Shown here in pieces: positions 1-8,564 of a stretch of 10,839 bases of DNA. The translations under genes were made by a program, and so were the position numbers. Where the stretch lies: NCBI GenBank assembly GCA_014925825.1, contig JACGCK010000619.1:1-10839 (forward strand), in the 5' to 3' direction. Below the pieces are notes generated by a model. The model did no database searches, was not told the DNA's origin, and was given only the letters and a program-made list of their open reading frames with translations. This stretch comes from Pholiota molesta. Lineage: Eukaryota; Basidiomycota; Agaricomycetes; Agaricales; Strophariaceae. Numbering within the stretch: position 1 is the stretch's first letter; the number at the start of each line of letters is the position of its first letter.

Positions 1-43
1 TTTTTGAGATGAATGGAAGAGTAAAATATAAGAAATCACATAC

Positions 44-365
44 GTTGGGCGCAGTTGAACAGATGGGCTTCTTTCTTATCTTCTGCCTCTTTCTTCTCCG
101 CATACACTAGAGAAAAACACGAAGTCAGTAATCGATCACCGGTATCAGAATATGATTTACACACTCTGTGGGTATGGAATGCCAGCACGTCTGCGGTGAC
201 GGCCGACCACAATGTTCTGGCCGAAAAGCAGGAATATGGTCGAAACGAAGGCAGGAGCCAAGTACTGGAACCTAATGAACGGAAGTGAGGTCAATACACG
301 GCTCCGTAGTACAAAGGGTGAATTGCAATCACGCACCCGTCAGGCAGAGTAAGGGTGGTCGACAT
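44..365 (-). CDS. MAPEG-family microsomal glutathione S-transferase (MGST3-like), N-terminal part
   Basis: Membrane enzyme of the MAPEG superfamily, which conjugates glutathione to electrophiles or reduces lipid peroxides in ER or outer mitochondrial membranes. Exons on the minus strand are 365-337, 271-165 and 106-44; introns are 336-272, 164-107 and one opening at 43 (GTATGT) that leaves the window. Spliced, they give 66 residues and a split 67th codon. Residues 1-10 read MSTTLTLPDG, followed by a first hydrophobic helix at about 13-33, a basic patch (GRHRRRAG), then PYPQMYAEKK and LFNCAQ ending in a phase-1 donor that would complete Arg. The PYPQ-MYA and FNCAQR signatures are typical of fungal MGST3-like proteins (family knowledge). 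The family is about 150 residues, so over half lies off the left edge. All three phases agree, and the 9-codon first exon gives the only sensible start. The enzyme class is well supported; the substrate is not known. Confidence 0.88.
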
Positions 366-447
366 GATTGAGAAGGATAATTGAAAGGAACTATGTGTTC
401 GAGATGTGGGGGGAAATGAGACGATGTTTTTGGTGTTGAAGAACGTC

Positions 448-461
448 GGATATATATATCC
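448..461 (-). promoter_or_regulatory. Palindromic TATA element, candidate TATA box of the MAPEG gene
   Basis: The perfect 14-base palindrome GGATATATATATCC lies 83 bases upstream of the MAPEG start codon, a usual distance for a fungal TATA box when the leader is short. Because it is palindromic it has no direction of its own; I assign it to the minus strand only by its closeness to that gene. Functional role is inferred. Confidence 0.4.
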
Positions 462-603
462 TCACGCGCATGATCAAATGAAGAAAACCTTCTCTGATTT
501 TCTATTCAATTCACAGCTTGCGTGGCACTTCGCTCCATGTATGTACTGCGTCAGCTGTCGGCAGCCCCGCCGGAACGTTGATCATTCATCATTGCCCTTG
601 CAC

Positions 604-610
604 TGACTAA
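604..610. promoter_or_regulatory. AP-1/Yap1-type response element candidate (TGACTAA)
   Basis: TGACTAA (TTAGTCA on the minus strand) matches the site class bound by fungal Yap1/AP-1 bZIP factors at oxidative-stress genes. It lies about 240 bases upstream of the glutathione transferase start. A single 7-base match occurs often by chance, so the link to regulation is inference. Confidence 0.3.
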
Positions 611-798
611 GTGACACGTTGAATGAATTGAAGGCTCATGGGAGTAATCAAGCTGAGCTCGTCGTGAAGACGCATGTCTCGGTGTCATGTCTGAAAATCA
701 AATTCGGCTTCGGCGTGACAGGACCCCGGAGAACTCACCAGGATGCCTGATCTTTGGTGGCGAAAAATTCACACGAATTCCGAGTTTATCTGCACATC

Positions 799-864
799 GT
801 TTGGATGGTTTGGAGCCTTTTTCGGGAAAAAAATTCTGCGAAAAAGGTTAATTTTTATCCAAAC
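799..864. repeat. 66-bp imperfect palindrome (fold-back element)
   Basis: Two nested inverted arms are visible. The outer arms GTTTGGAT (799-806) and ATCCAAAC (857-864) match perfectly. The inner arms CCTTTTTCG (816-824) and CGAAAAAGG (839-847) also match perfectly around a 14-nt loop. The spacers between outer and inner arms are 9 bases on each side, so the whole is symmetric. It could be a hairpin-forming remnant of a small fold-back element or a promoter-associated structure. No transposase or clear target-site duplication is seen. Confidence 0.55.
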
Positions 865-910
865 TTCCCCCAAAAGTGCGATTTTTATCCAAACCATAGA
901 TCAGGCTCTG
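851..910. repeat. Two-copy 30-bp period direct repeat
   Basis: The 14-mer ATTTTTATCCAAAC occurs at 851-864 and again at 881-894, exactly 30 bases apart. The second copy extends as ATCCAAACCAT; its TCCAAACCAT (888-897) is the perfect reverse complement of 805-814, so it can also pair with the left arm of the fold-back element next to it. The rest of the unit has diverged. Confidence 0.6.
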
Positions 911-1163
911 TAGAGTGCATTTCTGGGTATTTCCCCCCCAAACTTCGCCTGCAGCTTCTTTCGATGTATGCGCTCATGTTCTCTTCTGGGCGCAACTCGG
1001 TTCTATGTCGAAGTCATCGGCCAGCATGCCATCTTTGCCCAAACCGCCTCAAAACAGCTCAGATCAGGCATTTTGGTGAGTTTTCCGGGGTCCTGGCGTG
1101 ACGCGTCAACGTTTTCATCAACGAGCCGGCCCGTAATTTCTTCTAAAATTGGAACATGCTCGT

Positions 1164-1169
1164 CACGTG
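1164..1169. promoter_or_regulatory. E-box CACGTG upstream of RRB1
   Basis: A perfect CACGTG (within GTCACGTGGA) lies about 90 bases upstream of the RRB1 start codon. It is the core site of fungal bHLH factors such as Cbf1. Its position fits a proximal promoter element, but use is not shown by sequence alone. Confidence 0.3.
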
Positions 1170-1257
1170 GATCTAATCACTTTTTTGAGTGGTGCCTTCA
1201 ACGATCTGCAGCAACGTTCAGCGCCCAAGCGTCCCTACTCCCTTCTACTCCCTCGAC

Positions 1258-2946
1258 ATGTCGAAGCGCTCAGCAACTGACGCACAAGATGGACAGCCAT
1301 TCCAAAAGATTACCGCTGGTGGTAGCAGGCGAGACATGCCCGCTGTTGATGAGATGGGCGAGTTTGAAGATGCTTGGGAAGATGATATCGAAAGCGACGA
1401 AGAAGTAGTGGTGAATGGCAATGACGAGAACGACGAGGATGGTTCGATTTTTGCTGCGTCTCAAAATATTTGATTCGATCTGTATTTTCAGGAATGGATG
1501 TGGACGAAGTCCTCCCCGCTATTGAGGAATCAGATGAACCTCCTCAAGCGCCCCAGGTTTTTATTCCTGGCACACATGTTTTGGGGAATGATGAGGTTCT
1601 CGAAGCCGACGATTCAGTGTATATCATGCGTCATTCTATGAACGTCAACTGGCCATGTCTATCTTTCGACGTTTTACGAGATAACCTTGGAGACGAACGG
1701 CAAAGGTTTCCTGCCACTGCGTATATCGTTGCTGGTACACAAGCCCAGGACGCGTCCAAGAACGAAGTAGTGGTATATAAAATGAGTTCCCTCCATCGCA
1801 CACAAAAGGATGGCAGTAAGTGAGGTTTTGTGTTATATCAACCGGGAATTCAGTTGAACGATATTGCCCTTAGATGATTCGGATTCTGACAACGAAGACG
1901 ACGACGATGAAGATGATTGGACGAAGACCCCATCCTTGAACATCGGACAATACCTCACACCGGCGGTGTCAACCGCGTTCGAGCACAACCATTATCATCA
2001 GCTTCACCATCGGCCACCCAGCCATATCATGTCGCTACCTGGGCCGATACAGGGAAGGTGCACATTTGGGACGTTCGCCCTCTCATCGAATCGTTGGACT
2101 CTCCTGGATATGTGATAGATAAATCAAGAACAAATATGCCACTCTTCACCATCACCTCTCATGGACGAGCAGAAGGTTTTGCCATGGACTGGGCATCATC
2201 TGGCCCATCTTCTCTTCGCTTATTAACTGGAGACATTCATTCAAAAATCTATCTGACAACCTCCACGCCATCTGGGTTTAATGCCCTGTCACAGCCATTC
2301 TTGTCGCACACTTCCAGCGTTGAGGATATCCAATGGAGTCCATCCGAACCCACAGTATTCGCATCTTGTTCCGCTGATCAAAGCATACAAATATGGGATG
2401 TACGAACAAAAGGGCGCAAAAGTGTGGCTGGCATCGCCGCGGCCCATGAAAGCGACGTGAATGTCATCAGCTGGAACAGATTAACCACATACCTGCTCGT
2501 CAGTGGAGGAGATGAGGGTGCTATCAAAACATGGGATCTCAGAAACGTTAAAAAATTAGGGTAAGCGTTTTTCGCCCTCGCATTGAAGGAGTATGCACTC
2601 ATAAGCTCCCAGATCGGCGGACATGGATCCATCGCCCGTTGCATCCTTCAACTGGCATAAAGCCCCAATCACATCCATCGAATGGCATCCTACAGAAGAT
2701 TCTATCTTTGTTGCGTCAGGCGCAGATGATCAAGTTACAATGTGGGATCTCGCTGTCGAGCAGGACGACGACGAAACAGGCATGGGCGAAACGTTTCCTG
2801 GCGAAGCGCAGGTGCCTCCTCAGCTACTGTTCGTGCATCAGGGCCAGAAAGATATCAAAGAAGTGCATTGGCATCCCCAGATTCCCGGTACAGTTATTAG
2901 CACGGCCTTGGACGGATTCAACATCTTCAAAACCATCTCGGTATAA
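1258..2946 (+). CDS. RRB1: Rrb1/GRWD1 WD40 ribosome-assembly chaperone (one-base frame break)
   Basis: Nuclear WD40 protein; yeast Rrb1 is the dedicated chaperone of ribosomal protein L3 (uL3) and is essential. Exons: 1258-1441, 1492-1815, 1874-2560, 2613-2946; introns of 50, 58 and 52 nt. Residues 1-100 are acidic. The histone-binding-protein-like N-terminal segment follows ([12 protein letters not shown] at about 112-123), then AYIVAGTQ, a Ser/Asp/Glu tract from about 170, DEDPILEHR and NRVRAQ. WD blades show VHIWDV, IQIWDV, IKTWDL and VTMWDL, and the end is FNIFKTISV, as in the family. About 509 residues, like yeast Rrb1 (about 511). Oddity: after the second intron the acidic tract reads in one frame to 1917 and DEDPILEHR in another, as though one T were missing from the TT at 1917-1918. 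Using the AG at 1925-1926 as acceptor instead restores the frame but deletes the tract (491 residues). ATG 1258 begins the conserved frame. Confidence 0.93.
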
Positions 2947-3025
2947 AATTCACCATACCAGCTCATTATTTGCTTAGTCGTCAATCGAGCTCCCTCTTTG
3001 GATATATCCTTCATTCCACCGAGAA

Positions 3026-4300
3026 TTAGCCATACAACACTCCTGAGACGTTGTCCAATACTCCAGCTGCCCTAATCGTCTCAACCAGGGCGATATAGAT
3101 GTTGCGGATATCATATAGATATTGACGAGCAAGAAAAAGCTGATGTTCATCATGTTCTTGAAGAGCGACCTTGCGTCAGGTCGGGTTAATCATCGCACTG
3201 GTTTATGAGATATAACAGGTATCTACCAGATAATCTTCAACATCCGGATATTTTGTCAACTTAGAGCAGAGTTTTGCGCGTGCAAGATGATCTTTTCCGG
3301 CAATGGCTCGCATGTTCAAGGCCGATTCTTGGGCAAGGTGAAGTTCAGCAAGGAAATCTATTGGTCAGGTCTACATGCGTTTATAGCAAGAAGCAAGTTC
3401 TTAAACCTTCCTTCTTGAGCACCTACACCATGTATCATCAATGATCAGTGTCGAATACTGACCAATTCAATTTTTTGCTCGTACTATGTAGCATTTGAAC
3501 GAGTATATGCGCCCGTCCCAACAAGTAAACATCTCGATTTCCTTTGATTATTGCATTATTCACGCACCATGTAGTGCTAGCAAATCAAAAGTCAATTATA
3601 GAAATAGAATAAAGTGAGTGGACTTACGTTGAGTGGGTGAAAATCATCCAAATTCGCGCTTGGTCCTATATGCTAAAATATGATAAATGGCTCAGAGGAA
3701 CAGTATAACGACACAAACTGTCAGTTGAATCATATCTGCACATTGCTTCTTTATAATGTCGTGAAGCGTCTTATGTACCGAAGGTTTGGGGCGCGAGTGG
3801 GAAGTATTTTTAGGGATGTTCGCTTGATCTTGACCTTTCAACAGCAGTACCAAAGGATCGGAACCTTGAATACCAGTTCGTTGGCTACTGGCCAGATCGC
3901 TGTCCGTTTCCATACATTTCCTCTTTTTTCGTGGAGATCGCAAAGCTTCTTCGGCGAATAAACTCGTGTACGGTGACGAGATGTTAGTGTAGGAGTCTTG
4001 GACGACAGAAGGAAGATTTGCTGTTCTTTGAATGATACGATCAAGTTCACTAAAAGGTAAATATACTTGTGTAATCCGTATAGCGACAAGGAAAGCGGGA
4101 CAATTCACATAATCTGAAGAACATTAGCTGGTAGACTTAGAGACTTCGAGAGACTTGCTTTCTGAGGAAAGACACAGGATACGACGTTGTAACCTGTTAC
4201 TAGCATGCTTCCTTTCAGACTCTTTAAAACATCAAACAGGAATTTCTTGGGCGACATAGAAACGTGGCACCTCCAGATCGTTCTTCGTAGCAGTATCCAT
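3026..4300 (-). CDS. Uncharacterised ~299-residue protein with helical C-terminus, eight exons
   Basis: I do not recognise this protein. Minus-strand exons 4300-4271, 4221-4194, 4113-3719, 3665-3628, 3576-3459, 3422-3407, 3357-3227 and 3169-3026 total 900 nt, exactly 300 codons with one stop, and every phase agrees. Introns are 49, 80, 53, 51, 36, 49 and 57 nt. Residues 1-50 look helical (FLVAIRITQVYLPFSELDR). A basic cluster RSPRKKRK at about 78-85 could be a nuclear localisation signal, followed by a polar linker to about 125. From about 130 to the end the protein looks helical and charged (NNAIIKGNRDVYLLGRAHIL, DEHQLFLARQYLYDIRNIY). No signal peptide or membrane span. Least certain are the first two exons (AAG acceptor at 4222), the 16-nt micro-exon and its 36-nt neighbour intron. 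It is convergent with RRB1 (79 bases between stops) and divergent from TAF1. A nuclear structural or regulatory subunit is a guess. Confidence 0.65.
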
Positions 4301-4609
4301 AGGGTGAAAGAAAAGACCAGCAAGAACCTCCGGCGAATGAATTCTGGATGATGATGTTCAAGTCCAAGTCACGATTTGACCCTGTGGGCGGCGGGTGCGA
4401 ATTGGGAGCGCTGTGTTTGGCTTTGTTGTGCAAAGCCAGCGGGTTTGTGAGTCGGTCCGCCCCTTTAGACGTTCATTACTGGCACAGTGTGCTTACATTT
4501 CTCTAGCTGTGGCAAAGCTTTGCAGCCATCCTTTCTGTATCAAGACCTCTCACTCAAAATATCTTAGGCTTCGAGTCTCTTACTGCTCAGTAATCGAACG
4601 GCTCAAGCA
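4301..4609. promoter_or_regulatory. Divergent promoter region between the unknown gene and TAF1
   Basis: 309 bases separate two start codons pointing away from each other, so this is probably a shared promoter. It holds a 7-bp stem with 5-nt loop (GGCTTTG 4419-4425, CAAAGCC 4431-4437) and a perfect 12-base palindrome GCAAAGCTTTGC at 4512-4523, which repeats the CAAAGC core. No clear TATA box is seen. The region just before TAF1 is rich in pyrimidine tracts, as is common near fungal start sites. Confidence 0.5.
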
Positions 4610-7600
4610 ATGACCAGCGCTCAAGACGAGAATGACGCCATCTCCGCATTGACTGGATTCTCCATTAGCCATGTTCTCGGTGACCTTGAACTTCCCGCAG
4701 GAGAGAGCCTTACCAACAGACTAGGAATCTCGGGCATCCCCAGCCTAAATCAGAGCCAAATCTACAGTGAGAATTGGGATGAAGATGACATAGTTGGACC
4801 GGAACAAGGCCAGGATTGGGAAGATGAAATTGACCGAGAGATGCGAGAGGAGGAGGAATCTGACGGAGCATCTGTTAAGCAAGAAGTTTACTCCCCAAAT
4901 GGATTTCGACAAAAGCAAAGACGAGTCCGTGTTGTGAAACGACTGGTGGAACGGCCCAAAAGCGTGTATGAACGATTTCCTGCCTTCGAGAAGGACAAAG
5001 TCCTGGATTTCAGCGAGCTGTTCAAAGGTTATGCTGTGCACAAGTCCCGCCTTTCGAAAAGACCATATCAAGGTAAGTTCAACCGAACCACTAGGCCCGG
5101 ATCGCGTACCAATAAACATTGGAATAGTGGAAACCGTCTATCCCAGGAAGAGAGAGAACCCAAAAGGATTCTTGGACGCTGTTGTAGGAGATGCCAAGAG
5201 ACAAGTTGAAAACAAGCGTGTCGAGGAAGTAGTTGCTTCCGGAAATGTGGAAGCTGACTTGCGGAAGGCTCTTGAGGTGTGTTACGTCTAGCTTAGAGAG
5301 TTTCAGCTGACTGAAGAGATTCGTCAGGAACGTGAAAATACCGATGTCCCAGTGACAATGCCACTCGACGATCGAACGTTTGACCTTGTACTTCTGTCCA
5401 ACTGGGAAGATCAGATTGTTTACGAGCCGAGCAATGACGCACACCGACCTCTTTCACTTCCAAGTGCGCCAGAGAATAATCTAACCACGCCCATAAACAA
5501 GGCTCTCGAGTCTGGTGCTTGGACTCAGAGCATCATCTGGAGTCCAAAGGCACCTTTCCGCGACTTTACTCAACTGGAGTTCAACCATGAAGACGATAAA
5601 ATCCCCGAAGAAAGACCAGGTATCTATCAAGTTTTTCTCTGTAATGCTCTATTCTCACGGACATTTTTCCAGTGGAAACTGTTCGTCCCAGAAAGCGTCT
5701 GAGAGGCGACGCTGGCCAAATTCGCGATAAATTCAATCTGTCTAATGATCATTTCTACGAAGTTGCAAAAGATGGTGGGAAGCACCGTGTGCGTCAAACA
5801 TTCGGCCAACTCGTTGTGGAACACGCCTATCCCGCTCAAAAATTGCAGCTTCCATTTGTAAGTCGCAAATACACGATCCTCGGTCCTTGCTCACCGATGT
5901 TTCAGTACAAAACACGCTTATCCAAGCAAGAAGCGCGCTCTTTCCATCGCCCAGCTCTCCAATTTCCTCGAATATCGAATTACGATTTTCCAAGGTACGA
6001 ACAGCTAAGAAAAAGAAAGACAAGGCTGGAAGAAAACTCGGCAAAGGCGGCAACGTTGGCGAAGGTTTGCGCAAAACGAGCGATCTCAGTCTGCGCGACA
6101 CGTCGAATTTCGTTCTTTGGGAATATTCTGTGCGTTTCATGTTGTTCCATTCTCGACTATGCCTTCCATAATTTACTCAAACGGAGCAACAGGAAGAACA
6201 CCCTCCAATAATACCAAATTTTGGTATGGGAAGCGTGCTTGTCAATTACTATCGCAAAAAAGATGAAAAAGATGAGCATGTTCCGAAGGTAAGTGGGACT
6301 TCCGTGGAGTCGTTCTATTTCCATTATTCAGAATTTTTTTTCTAATTGAAAACAGGGTGACCTTGGGTTTCCCTTCGTCTTGGAACCACAAGACGAATCG
6401 CCGTTCATGAAATTCGGATATGTGTACCCTGGCCAAACAATACCCGCGCTATACAACAATCTCATGCGAGCGCCGCTTTTCCGCCATAAACCATATCAGA
6501 CAGATTTCCTTGTTGTGAGGTAAGGCTTCTCCCTCCTCCCAGGCATGTGGCGCAGGCATACAGATCTCTGATTTTTCCCGTAGGAGCACTATCAAAGGCG
6601 AAACGAAGTATTATCTTCGTGAAATCAAGAATTTATTTGTTATCGGACAGACATACCCTGTCACCGAGGTCCCTGGGCCACACTCTCGAAAGATTACCAA
6701 TACTATCAAATATCGACTGCAGATCATCGCATTCAAGCTACTCAAGAAAAGCCAAGGCGAACGCCTCAAAATATCTCGATTAATGAAGTATTTCCCAGAT
6801 CAGAATGAGTTACAAATGAGGCAACGACTCAAGGTAAAGTGGCGTAAATGAATATCCCTGACAAGCTTGCTTATCATTTCGCAGGAATTCATGGAGTACC
6901 ATCGACGTGGCCCTCACCAAGGATTTTGGAGACTGAAACCCAACTGGACTATTCCCACAGACGCTGAAATGCTCAAGATGGTCGAGCCGGAGCAAGTAGT
7001 TCTCACAGAAAGCATGCAAGTTGGGCAACGGCATCTACAAGACGCTGGATACAGTCACGCCGCTGATGTCGCCGAGGGAGACGAATCAAATTTATCTGTC
7101 GAACAACAACTTGCGCCTTGGATCACAACAAAGAACTTCTTGTTTGCCACACAAGCGAAAGCCATGCTACGGCTCCACGGCGAAGGTGACCCATCTGGAC
7201 GTGGCGAAGCATTCAGTTTCATCAGAATATCCATGAAAGATATTTTGTCAAGGCAGGGGAAGATTACGAGCAGAAAATGGGTACGTTCTGGACATTGACA
7301 TGCGTTGTGGCTTGATCGCTAACATGCTTCCCTGTCTCTTATTTTTCTTTCTTTCTATCTAGCTGAAGCTGAGAACAGGCCGAAATCTGCCCACCGGTAC
7401 AATGTTGCCGAACAACAACTCATCTACAAGTCTGAAATCGAACGCATTTGGAAAGCACAATTCGATTCGCTAAGTCGCAAAGATGAGCCGCAACTGACAG
7501 ATGACGAAGACAAGAAAGATAGCAAGAAGGCGCCATCTCTACCATCCATTGCCGGTCCATCTGGCCGTGCTTCACCCACGTACAGCCGAGGCTCGTCCCT

Positions 7601-8564
7601 GGAACGGGAACGGGAAGGCAGCGTAGGGCTCGACGGAAGCAAAAGCGTCCTACGGATCAAAAGACTTGTAAGGGTTTAATTAATATTATCCTGCTCTGGA
7701 CACTCATTTTTCGACTTCATCCACCCATTTTTGTTTCGTTCTCCTTTTCCGCTCTCTTTTTCCGCTTTCTTTTTTAGATTGATGGTATCTGGAAGACAGA
7801 AATCATCAGGGACCCTTCCGTAATCCGTGCGTATGTGCGGGGAAGACAAGCACTGGAAGAAGAAGCGACGCTTGCCGACTCGTTGGCTCCCACTGGTGAT
7901 GCGGACAAAGATAAACGAGCAAAGAAAAGGCAAATAACCATTGCGCTTACCATAAATGGTTCCATCAATGTTTACTTATTTGTTCTGAATAGACTCGAGG
8001 AAGAAATTGCTCGCATGAAGAAGAATCAAGAACGACGCCTTCACAGGAAGAACGCGAAGATTGTCAAAGAAGGCGGGACTCCCATGCAACTGAATCGGCC
8101 TGTCAAACCTGATACCACGGTACGCATAATATGTTTCCTTTTCCTTATGCCCGATCGCATGAGCGGGGCAACTAACGGATGCATACGTTGAGCAGCGACG
8201 GTGTGGACACTGTGGTCAGATGGGACACATGAGTACGGCACTTTCACATAGACATTGTATTGCCCGCTGACGTTCACTCACACGCTTTCCAGAAACGAAT
8301 CGCAAGTGCCCTCGCTGGGCAGAATTTAACAGCGGCGCAGCGCCGGCGACCCCGTCAGGTGCTGGGACGAGCCCGCAGCCGCCCGCACACCTGCCACACC
8401 TGGGATTCAGCCGGGGGCCTTCTGCGCCTGCATTTGGGCATCCGGTAGCCGTTCCTTCGCCATTAGCGATGAGTCCTCCCATGTCAGCCGTGGACGATGA
8501 TATCATCCCTCCCACCCCGTCTGGCTCGGGGCCCAAAATAAAACTGACACTCAAGCGGACCTAA
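4610..8564 (+). CDS. TAF1: TAF1, largest subunit of general transcription factor TFIID (two one-base frame breaks)
   Basis: TFIID scaffold that contacts TBP, TAF7 and promoter DNA for RNA polymerase II initiation. Exons: 4610-5072, 5128-5276, 5319-5619, 5673-5857, 5906-6129, 6193-6288, 6356-6519, 6584-6833, 6885-7280, 7363-7667, 7778-7929, 7993-8119, 8196-8232, 8293-8564; about 1040 residues. The N-terminus (TGFSISHVLGDLELPAGESL) resembles the TAND TBP-binding segment, followed by an acidic stretch. The central TAF1 domain (DUF3591), about 300-800, shows FHRPALQFP, FVLWEYSEEHPP, FGYVYPGQTIPALYNN, LREIKNLFVIGQTYPV, GPHQGFWRLKP and RYNVAEQQLIYKSEI. A basic helix (EEEIARMKKNQERR) precedes a zinc knuckle, Cys941, Cys944, His949, Cys956, and a Pro/Ser-rich tail ending KIKLTLKRT. 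Bromodomains are absent, as in yeast Taf1. Frame breaks lie at about 5968 and 7243-7246. Intron 11 (7930-7992) starts with GC. The exon 3 acceptor could be 5306 instead of 5318 (adds LTEE). Confidence 0.95.
7930..7992 (+). other. Probable GC-AG intron in TAF1, 63 nt and stop-free
   Basis: The coding sequence DKRAKKR is followed by 63 bases and then by LEEEIARMKK, the conserved basic helix. Removing 7930-7992 joins AAAAG to ACTCGAGG and gives an unbroken RAKKRLEEEIAR. The donor is AAG|GCAAAT, close to the known GC-AG consensus AAG|GCAAGT, and the acceptor is TGAATAG. No GT donor exists nearby that keeps the frame. The interval is 21 codons with no stop, so retention would insert a hydrophobic segment (ITIALTINGSINVYLFVLN) into a charged helix. 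Confidence 0.6.

Larger units (their letters stand above)
366..1257. other. Divergent intergenic region between the MAPEG gene and RRB1
   Basis: About 890 bases with no coding region I can support. Both flanking genes are transcribed away from it, so it should hold both promoters and 5' leaders. Short open frames at 406-606, 754-1101 and 968-1408 lack recognisable protein character or coherent splice structure; the last overlaps RRB1 exon 1 in another frame. The visible elements are listed separately: a palindromic TATA candidate (448-461), an AP-1/Yap-type heptamer (604-610), a fold-back and tandem repeat cluster (799-910) and an E-box (1164-1169). Confidence 0.7.

Noticed and set aside
366..1257. 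tRNA or other structured RNA gene in the intergenic region
   Set aside because: No cloverleaf, A/B-box pair or terminal T-run arrangement could be made out; the hairpin at 799-864 is unlike a known RNA class.
754..1408. Plus-strand open frames in the intergenic region and over RRB1 exon 1
   Set aside because: They are in other frames than the conserved RRB1 product, and one covers the fold-back repeat. Nothing suggests translation.
3838..4089. Second minus-strand frame over the large exon of the unknown gene
   Set aside because: The alternative frame in the same exon links in phase to all flanking exons; this one does not.
4395..4613. Open frame whose stop overlaps the TAF1 start codon as ATGA
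   Set aside because: It has no ATG near its beginning, so it is not a credible upstream ORF; the overlap is chance.
5966..7247. Programmed ribosomal frameshifting in TAF1
   Set aside because: Neither break has a canonical slippery heptamer, and programmed shifts are not known for this gene. Single-base errors in short runs explain both more simply.
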